The notes below the pieces were generated by a model. The model searched no databases. It saw only the letters and a program-made list of their open reading frames with translations, and was not told where the DNA came from. 48,261 nucleotides of DNA from positions 1-48,261 of the forward strand of contig CANKOI010000021.1 of the NCBI GenBank assembly GCA_947484175.1, written 5' to 3'. A program made the position numbers and the translations under genes. How positions within the stretch are numbered: position 1 is the first letter of the stretch; every line of letters begins with the position of its first letter. Shown piece after piece: positions 35,448 to 43,726 of this stretch. The DNA comes from Deltaproteobacteria bacterium. Lineage in GTDB: Bacteria > Myxococcota_A > UBA796 > SXON01.

Positions 35448-36296
35448 GTGTCGCATGCGGTCGACATCCTGCCGGCCCTCCTGAACCCGGGCGACCCTGC
35501 TGCCGGCGACGAAAGCCTCTACTCTGTGGGCAACGCCGAGAACTACGCCCTCTACGGCTCCGGCGTCCTTTCGCCCGCTGACTATCCGGCCGCGGAGCTC
35601 GCCTTCCACGTGGATGTGCAGCGGTGGCTGGCCGGCGATCTGCCTTTCCTTGGGCTGTTGTCCCATCGCGATCGACTCGGGCTCGACGTGCGCCCGCATC
35701 ACGACACCCGACCCCTCCTGCCCAGCGAGATCGCCCTCCCAGACGAGGTGCTCGCCGACGCGGTCGAGAACGAGGTGCCCGAGGCCGGCGTGCTCATCGA
35801 GCGCATCCTCGGCGAGCACCATCCTCGGCCGACTAGCGGCGCGCTCGCGGCGCTGGCGTGGGTGGAAACGCTGGGCCCGAATCGCCGGGGTGTGGATGCC
35901 TGGGCCGACGGCGAACGCGACCGCAAGCTCGTTTCCGCGATGCGGCGGGTCGACCGCGCGCCTCCCTGCCTGTACCACGACGGCGTGCCCCTCTTGCCGC
36001 TGAGCCCGTCGATGCGCCCGCCCGGCGGCCCCCCGGGCGTGTACGTGGCGCGTGCTTACCGGCTCGGCAGCGGCTGGGCATTCTCCTCTCGCGTGGACCT
36101 CGCGGCCCTTCCCGCCATCCCCCCCCTCCTGCGCCGGCTGCGCGTGGAGGGCTGGCGGCTCCGCACCCGCGAGCGGCGAGCCACCTGGGAAGACGTCCTC
36201 CGCCAACGCTCGGCCGTGCTCTACCGGGCGGCGGTGGAGGGGGCGGCCCGGGCTCAGCTCAAGGCAGCCCTCCCCGGACCGATGCCGGGGGCGTGA
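35448..36296 (+). CDS. Protein of unknown function downstream of the WYL regulator
   Basis: The 282-residue product starts with GTG two bases after the WYL gene stop. It opens VSHAVDILPALLNPGD and has no signal peptide or membrane helix, so it is cytoplasmic. It contains HRDRLGLDVRPHHDTRP and GPNRRGVDAWADGERD and is rich in Leu, Arg, Pro and Asp. The C-terminal third is helical and basic. I recognise no family. Its coupling to the regulator and to the following lipoprotein gene (GTGA overlap) indicates a common transcript. Confidence 0.7.
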   Translation: MSHAVDILPALLNPGDPAAGDESLYSVGNAENYALYGSGVLSPADYPAAELAFHVDVQRWLAGDLPFLGLLSHRDRLGLDVRPHHDTRPLLPSEIALPDEVLADAVENEVPEAGVLIERILGEHHPRPTSGALAALAWVETLGPNRRGVDAWADGERDRKLVSAMRRVDRAPPCLYHDGVPLLPLSPSMRPPGGPPGVYVARAYRLGSGWAFSSRVDLAALPAIPPLLRRLRVEGWRLRTRERRATWEDVLRQRSAVLYRAAVEGAARAQLKAALPGPMPGA

Positions 36297-36838
36297 CTTT
36301 TTTCCTCCTGTTCGCTTGCGCCGAAGAGCCGCAGAGCGTGTGCCCCTCTTGGTCGGGCCTCGGCCTTGAGTCGCGCACGTGGACCTACGCGCCGTTGAGC
36401 GAAGGCGACCCGTGGGACGACGTGGCCACTCTGCTCGCGTTCGACCACTTCGAGCTCACGCGCCCCGGCTACGACGCCGAGCTGCGCTGCGAGGCCGATG
36501 GCCTCTTCCTCTTGAACGAACACCGGGTGACGGACACGCTCGAGGCCTGGTGGGACTACGAGCCTCCCGCCTTGTGGATGCCGGCCCTCCTCGAGAGCGG
36601 CACCGCGTGGTCTCTGGACGCGGGCTACGACTACCACGACGATGCCGGGGTGGTGGTGACGCGCCGTGCCGACACGCAGTTCGCTGTCGTGGGCGAGGCC
36701 GATCAGGACGTGACTGCCGGGGGATTTTCGACGTTGGCCATCCAGGTGTTTGACGGCGCCGCCAGCGACACGCGGTACTACGCCGATGGTGTGGGGCTCG
36801 TGCTCGACGGCACAGTTCAACTGGTTGACGTGGACTGA
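36293..36838 (+). CDS. Predicted lipoprotein of unknown function
   Basis: The 181-residue product starts with GTG in the stop codon of the previous gene. It opens with the minimal signal VTFFLLFACAEE, with Cys9 as the lipid-attachment residue and no basic residue. Two further Cys, in SVCPSW and ELRCEA, could form a disulfide. The mature part is acidic and Trp/Tyr-rich, with strands such as RYYADGVGLVLDGTVQLVDVD at the end, so it is probably a small beta domain. No family is recognised. Confidence 0.75.
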   Translation: MTFFLLFACAEEPQSVCPSWSGLGLESRTWTYAPLSEGDPWDDVATLLAFDHFELTRPGYDAELRCEADGLFLLNEHRVTDTLEAWWDYEPPALWMPALLESGTAWSLDAGYDYHDDAGVVVTRRADTQFAVVGEADQDVTAGGFSTLAIQVFDGAASDTRYYADGVGLVLDGTVQLVDVD

Positions 36839-36896
36839 GGCACGACAAAAGCAGCGTTGGGCGGCGTGTCCAGCCTCCGCCGCGCTACACCCCAGC

Positions 36897-37889
36897 ATGC
36901 TCGCTCTGGTTCTCCTCTCCTGCGACGGTACCGGCTCTGCCGCTGACACCCCGCCGGGAACTACCGTCGCGGAGACTGGCGACCCCGCTTCCGACAGTGG
37001 CGCCGACACCGCCGACACCGCCGACGCCGGCGACTCCTTCGACCCCTTCAGCCTCGCCGCGGAGGTGAGCGAGGCCGAGATCGCCGCCACCATTCAGGAG
37101 CTGCAGGCCTTCGGCACCCGGTACACCTTCTCCGACGGCGACGAGGCCGCCGCGGCCTACCTTGTGGGCCGCTTCGAAAGCCTGGGTCTGGAGGTGCTGC
37201 GCGATCCCTTCGTGGTAGACGGCGAACAGGTCGAGAACCTCGTGGCCGAGGTGCCCGGCACGGTAGACGCCAGCGTCGTGTATGTCTTCTCGGCGCACTA
37301 CGACAGCACGTCGAACGCTGCCGAGACGGATGCGCCGGGGGCGGACGACAATGCTTCCGGCGTGGCGGCCGTGTTGGAGGCCGCGCGCGTGCTTTCCGGG
37401 CGCCCGCTGGCCTACACGGCTTGGTTTGTGCTCACAGGGGCGGAAGAGCAGGGCTCGTTGGGCTCGGCGCACCTCACGGAGTGGATGGTGGAGCAGGGGG
37501 TCGATGCGCGCGGCGTGATCGCGCCGGACATGATCGGCTACTGGCCACTCGGTAACGACGACGCGATGGACATTCTCGGCGACCCCGCCAGCGCCGCGCT
37601 GGTGGCCGACATGGAGGCGGTGGCCAACGAGTTGGGCGTGCCGAACCAGACGTGGATCGACCATCAATACTGCTACGGCGACGACCATACGAACTTCCAG
37701 AACGCCGGTTTCCCAGCGATCACCCCGATGGACTGCGTGGAGGCCCACAACGTTCGGGGGTCCGAGGAAGAGACGCCCCATTACCACCGCACCACCGATA
37801 CGATCGACACCCTCAACCTCGGTTTCACCACGCGGGTTGCTCAGGTCACCACCGTGACCTTTGCCACGTGGGTGCAGCCGCAGCGCTAA
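36897..37889 (+). CDS. M28-family zinc aminopeptidase, lipoprotein
   Basis: The 330-residue product opens MLALVLLSCDG, a minimal lipoprotein signal with Cys9, followed by an Asp/Thr/Ala-rich spacer. The di-zinc M28 site is readable: His134 (FSAHYDS), Asp150 or Asp151 (GADDNASG), the Glu pair 183-184 (GAEEQGSLGS), Asp211 (APDMIGYW) and a late His in HYHRTTDTIDTLN. It should cleave peptides or amino-acid derivatives at the cell surface. TACACC lies 5 nt before the ATG. The stop shares 4 nt with the convergent HTH gene. Confidence 0.9.
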   Translation: MLALVLLSCDGTGSAADTPPGTTVAETGDPASDSGADTADTADAGDSFDPFSLAAEVSEAEIAATIQELQAFGTRYTFSDGDEAAAAYLVGRFESLGLEVLRDPFVVDGEQVENLVAEVPGTVDASVVYVFSAHYDSTSNAAETDAPGADDNASGVAAVLEAARVLSGRPLAYTAWFVLTGAEEQGSLGSAHLTEWMVEQGVDARGVIAPDMIGYWPLGNDDAMDILGDPASAALVADMEAVANELGVPNQTWIDHQYCYGDDHTNFQNAGFPAITPMDCVEAHNVRGSEEETPHYHRTTDTIDTLNLGFTTRVAQVTTVTFATWVQPQR

Positions 37890-38458
37890 GTGCCGGTACC
37901 GGGGAGGAGCAGATCGGCCAGATGGGCCACCGCTCGCACTGCGCCGCGGCGCCCCACGTGGGCCACGGCGCGGGTTGCGGCCTCGGCGATGTCGTGGGCG
38001 ACCACGGCGTAGGTGCGCTCGCCGCCCGCGTGGCCCACCACCACCGAAAAAACCGTTCGGCCCGCGCGCGCCTCGGGACCCGTGCCGGCCCGCGGCGCCG
38101 GCGGAAGGTTCCGGCGCGTACGATACGCTCGTACGTTCTCCGCCGTCACGCCCGCGAGCGCGGCAATGTCCGCGTCGGGCTGCACCCCCAACAAGGGCAG
38201 GAAGGCGTCCAGCTTGGACTGCCGGCCCTTGAAGGGCGCGCCTTCCGCGCCACCTGGGGCAGGGCGCCGCACCGCAGGCGAGCCGCTACCCCCCGCGGGG
38301 AAGCGCTCGTAGGGAAGCACGCCGCCTCGATTTCTGAAGTTCACGACGGTCGCCCGCGAAACGCCTGCGAGGTCTGCGATGAGCTGGTCCGGCACCTTCC
38401 CTAGGCGTGCGACGTGAGGAGCAAGGCGGTCGGCGACGGGGGAGCGGGCCATGGACAT
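37886..38458 (-). CDS. Protein with two helix-turn-helix-like repeats
   Basis: The 190-residue product contains two similar segments, one about residues 10-45 (LGKVPDQLIADLAGVSRATVVNFRNRGGV) and one about 80-117 (LLGVQPDADIAALAGVTAENVRAYRTRRNLP). Each has the pattern of a short DNA-binding helix-turn-helix with a basic end. A flexible Gly/Pro/Arg linker separates them, and the C-terminal 60 residues form an Ala/Val-rich domain. The internal duplication suggests binding to a repeated or palindromic site without dimerising. No family is recognised and no target is known. Confidence 0.65.
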   Translation of the reverse strand: MSMARSPVADRLAPHVARLGKVPDQLIADLAGVSRATVVNFRNRGGVLPYERFPAGGSGSPAVRRPAPGGAEGAPFKGRQSKLDAFLPLLGVQPDADIAALAGVTAENVRAYRTRRNLPPAPRAGTGPEARAGRTVFSVVVGHAGGERTYAVVAHDIAEAATRAVAHVGRRGAVRAVAHLADLLLPGTGT

Positions 38459-38494
38459 CCGAAGAAGTCGCCGCGTGTAACCAGCGAGACCCGC

Positions 38495-39691
38495 TTAGCT
38501 GCGTAGGAATTCGATTGTCTCGACCAACCGTTGACTAGCGGCCCGCTCGGCCCCCGCGAGGCGAGTGAGCTGGGCTGCCAGATCGGCGTGGCGGAACGCG
38601 AGGTCGGCGGGCGAGAGCGGGAAGGAGGCCTCGACCTCGTGCGCGATTTCGGCGAGCCGGGTGGACACGGCGGTTCCCGCCCCGTCGAGGCCGTCGGTGA
38701 GGAAGGTGTCGGTGCGTGCGGTGAGCAGCTGGCGCGCTTCGCCGAAGCCGGGAACAGCCAGGGGTAGAGCCTCAGCAGCGAGCGCCGACCACAGCGATCC
38801 CAGAGCCAGCCAAGTTTCGGTGTGCTCAGCGAGTGCGCCGTAGCCGGCTTTCTTGGAGAGCCGTCGTAGAGCGGCGGCGAGGAGAGGTCGGCCGAAGCCG
38901 GGGCCGGCGCCGTGCTCCACGAAGCGGAACAGCGCACAGTGGGCCTGGAACTGTGCCAGCCCGCGCCCGAACCGGCGCCGCCATCCCTGCGGGTGCGAGG
39001 GGTCGCGAAGTCGAGCGGCGAGCAGCGAGATGCCGGCCACGCCGCGGTTGCCCATCGGCGGGTTGAGGTGCTCGCGCAGGCCCTCGGCCAGGGCGTCGAG
39101 CACGCAGGAGAGATCGGTGGGACGGTCACCGCCAGCGGGTGGCAGGTACAAGAGCGCCCGCCCGCCCACGGGGGCGAGCTCCCTCGTTAGGCGGAGGCGG
39201 TACCCGTCAACTGGCAGCGGCTTCGCGCTGCGGTCGTCGATCAGGTAGTCCGTGCTGTCGGCACGTAGCACACCCACGAGGTGGGAGAGGCTCCGTTGGT
39301 ACCCTCGCGGCAGCGGGTCGTAGGGCAGGGCCGCGAGGTCGGTCCACACCATCACCGCGCCACCTTCGTGCAGCGCTGCATCGAGGCCGGCCTCGGCCGC
39401 ATCGTCGTCGTCCCAGCGCCTCGCCTCGGGAACGCCGCCTAGCCGGGTTGCCGCCGCGATGATGCGCTGTCCGTTCGCGTTGAGGCCCCCCGCTCCGCCA
39501 TCGAGCGCTACCCGGTTGGGGAGGGGGTGCCCCACGAGCGCGTAATGAAAGCCGGTCCCGCCGAGCGCGGCAAACACTAGCTCGGCGGCGGTGGGCGATC
39601 CATCCGCATCTTGGTGCCCGGCCCGCCCGAGCGCGTTGGCCAACGCGGCGGTGCCCGATCCTGGTCCCCCGATGCTGGCCGCTCCACTCAT
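38495..39691 (-). CDS. BtrH N-terminal / DUF4872-like protein
   Basis: The 398-residue product has features of the BtrH_N/DUF4872 family: FAALGGTGFHYALVG near the N-terminus, a middle stretch VMVWTDLAALPYDPLP, and HLVGVLRADSTDYLIDDRSAKPLPV, the typical strand-turn of this fold. Helical repeats fill the C-terminal half. BtrH transfers an acyl group from a carrier protein in butirosin synthesis; the usual N-terminal Cys-containing segment is not seen here, so catalysis is uncertain. TTAGTT lies 8 nt before the ATG. The GGDEF-EAL gene is 30 bp upstream on the same strand, so cotranscription is likely. Confidence 0.5.
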   Translation of the reverse strand: MSGAASIGGPGSGTAALANALGRAGHQDADGSPTAAELVFAALGGTGFHYALVGHPLPNRVALDGGAGGLNANGQRIIAAATRLGGVPEARRWDDDDAAEAGLDAALHEGGAVMVWTDLAALPYDPLPRGYQRSLSHLVGVLRADSTDYLIDDRSAKPLPVDGYRLRLTRELAPVGGRALLYLPPAGGDRPTDLSCVLDALAEGLREHLNPPMGNRGVAGISLLAARLRDPSHPQGWRRRFGRGLAQFQAHCALFRFVEHGAGPGFGRPLLAAALRRLSKKAGYGALAEHTETWLALGSLWSALAAEALPLAVPGFGEARQLLTARTDTFLTDGLDGAGTAVSTRLAEIAHEVEASFPLSPADLAFRHADLAAQLTRLAGAERAASQRLVETIEFLRS

Positions 39692-39721
39692 TGACAGAGA
39701 ACTAACATCCTCCGTCGGCGT

Positions 39722-41659
39722 TCACGCTACTCGCGCCACCTGGAGCCGGCTCAGCAGCAGCGCCCGTTCGGTCAGGAGCGCAGTCAGTTCCTCGGCATCC
39801 ACCGGGCGACTGAGCCCGAAGCCCTGCCCGATGTCGCAGAGATGGCGCTGGAGCATGTCCAACTGGTCTGGACTCTCCACGCCCTCCGCGACGACTTCCA
39901 TCCCGATTGCGTGGGCAAGGGCGATGATCGCCGCCACTAAGGCCCGCTGCTCGGGGTCGTAGTCGGCTCCGGCCAGGAAGGCGCGGTCGATCTTGACGCG
40001 ATCGATGGGAAACTGACGCAGGTAGGCGAGCGAGCTGTAGCCGGTGCCGAAGTCGTCGAGCGCCACGGACACCCCGCGGTCCCGAAGCTGCTCCAGCACG
40101 CGGCAGGCCACTTCCGTGTTCTTCATCGCCAGCGACTCGGTGATCTCGACCTCGAGCCACCTCGGCGCCAGTCGATGTGCGGCCAGCGCTGCGTCGATGA
40201 CATCCACGACGCCGCCATTGAAGAACTGGCGCGCAGAGAGGTTGACCGCCATCCGCACCCGCGGCAGGCCCGCCCGTTGCCATTCGGCCGCCTGCCTGCA
40301 GGCTTCGTCGATCACCCATGCGCCGATCGGGGCAATGAGTCCGGTCTGTTCGGCCACGGGGATGAACTCGCTCGGCGGCACCATGCGCCCGTCGCGCTTC
40401 CAGCGGATCAGGGCCTCGACACCGATCATCTCGCCGGAGTGCAGGCACACCTGCGGCTGGTAGTGGAGGACGAATTCGTTCCGCTCAAGGGCACGGGCGA
40501 GCGCGGCGCGCGTTTCGACGAGCTCGGCGGTCCGCTCGCGGAGCTGGGCGTCGTAGAGCTGCCAGCCGTCGCGGCCGGCTTCCTTGGCCTGAAACATCGC
40601 GATGTCGGCGTGTTTCACGAGGTCCGATGCTTCCGCGCCGTCGTCGGGAAACACCGCCATGCCCACGGAACACGTCAGCGGGAACTCGCGGCCATCCAGT
40701 ACGAACGGCTCGCGGAACATGCCGAGGAGCCGCTCGGCGAAGGTGCTGGCGTCGGCACGGCCGGCCAAGCGAGGCAGGAGCACGAGGAACTCGTCGCCGC
40801 CCTGCCGTGCCACCACGTCCCCCGCTCTCACGCCTTCGCGGAGGCGGTTGGCTACGTCCACCAAGAGGCGATCTGCCGCGTCGTGGCCGACGATGTCGTT
40901 CACCGCCTTGAACTGGTCGATGTCGACGAACGCCACCGCCACCACCTCGCCCCGATAGCGGGACTCCGCAACGGTGGCCGCGAGGCGTGCTTGGAAGCAG
41001 GCCCGGTTCGGCAGACCGGTGAGCGCATCGTGCCACGCCATGTGGCGCGTGCGCTCCGCTTCGGCGTGGCGAGCCGTGACGTCGCGAAGCGTGACGCAGA
41101 TCACCTCGGTGTTACGCCAGACCATGAGCGAGGCAAGGACTTCGAGGTGACGGGTCCGTCCCGCGAGGATGTGGGGCAGTTCACCGAGGTGAACCCGCTC
41201 GGCGCCCATCAGCGCCCGCAGGCTGATCAGCGCCGGCGGGGACATGGGAAACACTTCCGGAAGGGTGCGTTCGCTGAGCTCCTGCGCGGAGCGACCGAGG
41301 AGCGAGCAGCCGGCCGCATTCGCGTGCACGACAGCCAGCGTGTCGGCATCGAGGAGCATGATGCCCTCGCTGGTACGGTCCACGAAGTCGCAGTACAGCC
41401 GGGTGCTCTCGCGTTGCACGAGACCCGACAACCACCGCATCGTGGTCAGCCCCACCAGCCCCGAGACGCCGGCGAACGTCAGCAAGAGGAGGCGGAAGCC
41501 TTCTGCACACTCGGGGTGGCCTGCGTGGTTGGCTGGATGCTCCAGGATCGCACCGTGCAGCAGCACGGATGCCAACAGTACGGAGGTGATCCACGTGGCC
41601 GCCACGAAGCGCGCCACGGTTCGCTGAGGGTTCGAGCTGGGGGTACGGTGGATGGCCAT
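39722..41659 (-). CDS. Membrane PAS-GGDEF-EAL protein (cyclic-di-GMP turnover)
   Basis: The 645-residue product has two membrane helices (about 18-37 and 56-76), a PAS domain (about 90-195), GGDEF (about 205-365) and EAL (about 385-640). The cyclase signature GGDEF at 287-291 is intact, with the inhibitory-site RxxD at 278-281. The phosphodiesterase has EAL at 415-417, DDFGTGYSSL and EVVAEGVE, so both activities could be real. A good ribosome binding site, AAGGAGGG, precedes the ATG. Cyclic-di-GMP controls surface growth and polysaccharide synthesis; sugar-nucleotide genes lie nearby on the other side of a small gene. Confidence 0.93.
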   Translation of the reverse strand: MAIHRTPSSNPQRTVARFVAATWITSVLLASVLLHGAILEHPANHAGHPECAEGFRLLLLTFAGVSGLVGLTTMRWLSGLVQRESTRLYCDFVDRTSEGIMLLDADTLAVVHANAAGCSLLGRSAQELSERTLPEVFPMSPPALISLRALMGAERVHLGELPHILAGRTRHLEVLASLMVWRNTEVICVTLRDVTARHAEAERTRHMAWHDALTGLPNRACFQARLAATVAESRYRGEVVAVAFVDIDQFKAVNDIVGHDAADRLLVDVANRLREGVRAGDVVARQGGDEFLVLLPRLAGRADASTFAERLLGMFREPFVLDGREFPLTCSVGMAVFPDDGAEASDLVKHADIAMFQAKEAGRDGWQLYDAQLRERTAELVETRAALARALERNEFVLHYQPQVCLHSGEMIGVEALIRWKRDGRMVPPSEFIPVAEQTGLIAPIGAWVIDEACRQAAEWQRAGLPRVRMAVNLSARQFFNGGVVDVIDAALAAHRLAPRWLEVEITESLAMKNTEVACRVLEQLRDRGVSVALDDFGTGYSSLAYLRQFPIDRVKIDRAFLAGADYDPEQRALVAAIIALAHAIGMEVVAEGVESPDQLDMLQRHLCDIGQGFGLSRPVDAEELTALLTERALLLSRLQVARVA

Positions 41660-41711
41660 CCCGCCCTCCTTCGGTCACTCCCTAAATTTCTTAAGCGGGC
41701 ACCACGCTGAA

Positions 41712-42038
41712 ATGTTGAATTCATTTGAGATGAGCCTCGCGGTGTTGTGCGCACTCGCGCCCCGATCGACCGGAGAGCGAGTTCGTTGCTGGGTTGTAGG
41801 CGGGTGGACGGCGTGGCAGGTCCTCGAACGGTTGGAGCCTGACGAGGTCGCGGATTGGCTCGCGGCCGAGGAAGGGGAGCTGATCGTGAACCAGAGGCGC
41901 CTCGCCACGGCCGTGCACACGACCCTCGTGGAGCTCGCCGCGGCGGGTCGCGTGCGGCGCCGCGCTTCTCGGTACGGCGTGGAGCTGCGCAGCAAGGGTC
42001 ACCGGCATGCGGTCGTGGATGTCTTCCGGCTGGCCTGA
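41712..42038 (+). CDS. Small protein, possibly winged-helix DNA-binding
   Basis: The 108-residue product (MLNSFEMSLAVLCALAP) has a helical N-terminus, then WVVGGWTAWQVLERLEPDEVADWL and NQRRLATAVHTTLVELAAAGRVRRRASRYGVELR. The last stretch has the helix-turn-wing look of small DNA-binding proteins that sense at the level of transcription, but no family is firm. Two in-frame starts (41712 and 41730) are possible. The 52-bp upstream gap is AT-rich and contains CCTAAATTTCTTAAG. The stop lies 3 bp from the stop of the convergent rmlA-like gene. Confidence 0.55.
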   Translation: MLNSFEMSLAVLCALAPRSTGERVRCWVVGGWTAWQVLERLEPDEVADWLAAEEGELIVNQRRLATAVHTTLVELAAAGRVRRRASRYGVELRSKGHRHAVVDVFRLA

Positions 42039-42041
42039 GCC

Positions 42042-42761
42042 CTACCGATGCCCCACCAGCCGGTTCGCCCGGCGGTAGCTCTCCAGCGTGCCCGCGTCGG
42101 TCCACTCGCCGGTCAGCTCGGCCCAGTGCATCTCGCCGGCCCGGATGTACGCGGTGTTCACCTCGCTGATCTCCAACTCGCCCCGCGGCGAGGGCTGGAG
42201 CCCCTTCACGATGGCGTACACATCGGCTTCGTAGAAGTAGATTCCGGTGACGGCGAAGGGCGAGGGGGGCGAGGGGGGCTTCTCCACGACCTCTGCCAGA
42301 ACCCCCTCCTCAAAACGGGCCACGCCGAAACGCTCGAGATCGGGCACCCGTTTCAGGAGGATCATCGAGCGCTTGCCGGAGAGCGCCCACGCGTCGAGGT
42401 AGGGGCGGAGCGGTGCGTCGAAGACGTTGTCACCGAGCACCACAGCCACGGGTCCGCCGCTCGCGAAGTCTTCGGCGAGGCCGAGCGCCTCCGCGATCCC
42501 GCCGGCCCGATCCTGCACTCGATAGGTGAACCGGCACCCGAATTCCTCCCCGGAGCCGAGCTGTTGGACGACGGCGCCGACGTGATGAACGCCGGTGACG
42601 ACCAGCACATCCACGATTCCGGCCTCGACGAGGCGCCGCACCGGGTGGTACACCATCGGCACGTCGCCGACGGGGAGCAGGTGTTTGTTCGTGGTCTTGG
42701 TAAGCGGATGAAGCCGGCTGCCCGAGCCGCCGGCGAGCACCACGCCGCGAATGGCGCGCAT
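42042..42761 (-). CDS. Sugar-nucleotide transferase, short RmlA type
   Basis: The 239-residue product begins with the nucleotidyltransferase signature LAGGSGSRLHPLTKTTNKHLLPV and includes VVLGDNVFDAPL, VTGIYFYEADVY and GEWTDAGTLESYRRAN. It should join dTTP (or UTP) to glucose-1-phosphate, giving dTDP-glucose for the next enzyme. At 239 residues it belongs to the short form, lacking the C-terminal extension of the 290-residue RmlA. It is divergent from the dehydratase gene with only 35 bp between starts. A -10 candidate, TACGAT, lies 9 nt before the ATG. Confidence 0.85.
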   Translation of the reverse strand: MRAIRGVVLAGGSGSRLHPLTKTTNKHLLPVGDVPMVYHPVRRLVEAGIVDVLVVTGVHHVGAVVQQLGSGEEFGCRFTYRVQDRAGGIAEALGLAEDFASGGPVAVVLGDNVFDAPLRPYLDAWALSGKRSMILLKRVPDLERFGVARFEEGVLAEVVEKPPSPPSPFAVTGIYFYEADVYAIVKGLQPSPRGELEISEVNTAYIRAGEMHWAELTGEWTDAGTLESYRRANRLVGHR

Positions 42762-42796
42762 CTGCCGTGGATCGTAGCCGCTTCCGGGACTGCCTG

Positions 42797-43726
42797 ATGG
42801 GCGTGCTGGTCACGGGCGGCTGCGGCTTCATCGGGCACCACTTCGTGCGGGCGTGCCGGGAGGCGCATCCGGGCGGCGATCTCGTGGTGCTCGACAAGCT
42901 CACGTACGCCGCGGACCCCGACCGCATCGAGGGGCTGGCGCACCTCGTGGTGGGCGATGTGGCCGACGCCGCGGCGGTCGGTGCCGCCTTTGACCGTTTG
43001 GGGCGGGTGGACGCCATTGTCCACCTCGCGGCGGAGTCGCACGTGGACCGCAGCATTGCGGAGCCCGCGCCGTTCGTGCGCACGAACGTTCTCGGCACGC
43101 AGACCCTCTTGAGTGTGGCGCAGGCTCGGGGCGTCGGCCTGTTCTTGCATGTCTCGACCGACGAGGTGTACGGCAGCATTGCTGTCGGCAGCCCGCCGGC
43201 GGTCGAGTCGAGCCCGTTCGCGCCGCGCTCGCCGTACTCAGCCAGCAAGGTAGGCGGGGAAGCCCTGGTCGCAGCCGCCTTCCACACCTACGCGTTGCCT
43301 ACGGTGATCGCGCGGCCGACCAACACCTTCGGAACCGGCCAGTTCCCCGAGAAGCTGCTCCCCGTCCTCGTCCGCGCGGCCCTGAGCGGGGCGCCGCTCC
43401 CGCTCTACGGCGACGGTCTCCACGAGCGCGATTGGTTGCATGTGAGCGAGCTGGTGTCGGCACTCCTGTTGCTGTTGGACCGTGCCGAACCGGGAACGGT
43501 CTGGAACGTCGCGGGCACCGGGCCCCGCTCCAACCGCTCCGTGGCCGAAGCCGTCTGCGCCGCCCTCAACCTGCCGCACAGCCGCATCGGCTCTGTCGCC
43601 GACCGCCCCGGCCACGACCGCCGCTACCACATCGACGGGAGCCGCCTCCGAAGGCTGGGGTTTTCCGCGGTGCGGGGGATCGAAGGGGAGCTGCCGGGGT
43701 TGATCGCGGAGACACGTCCCGCCTAA
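42797..43726 (+). CDS. dTDP-glucose 4,6-dehydratase-type NAD(P) epimerase/dehydratase
   Basis: The 309-residue product is an extended short-chain dehydrogenase: LVTGGCGFIGHHFV binds NAD, VHLAAESHVDRSI and STDEVYGS carry the active-site strand, and Tyr/Lys lie in SPYSASKVGGE. RPTNTFGTGQFPEKL is typical of RmlB, including its Thr-Asp-Glu triad in HVSTDEVYG. It would convert dTDP-glucose to dTDP-4-keto-6-deoxyglucose for cell-surface sugars. The ATG at 42797 fits the strand start. The stop shares 4 nt with the convergent HExxH gene. Confidence 0.88.
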   Translation: MGVLVTGGCGFIGHHFVRACREAHPGGDLVVLDKLTYAADPDRIEGLAHLVVGDVADAAAVGAAFDRLGRVDAIVHLAAESHVDRSIAEPAPFVRTNVLGTQTLLSVAQARGVGLFLHVSTDEVYGSIAVGSPPAVESSPFAPRSPYSASKVGGEALVAAAFHTYALPTVIARPTNTFGTGQFPEKLLPVLVRAALSGAPLPLYGDGLHERDWLHVSELVSALLLLLDRAEPGTVWNVAGTGPRSNRSVAEAVCAALNLPHSRIGSVADRPGHDRRYHIDGSRLRRLGFSAVRGIEGELPGLIAETRPA

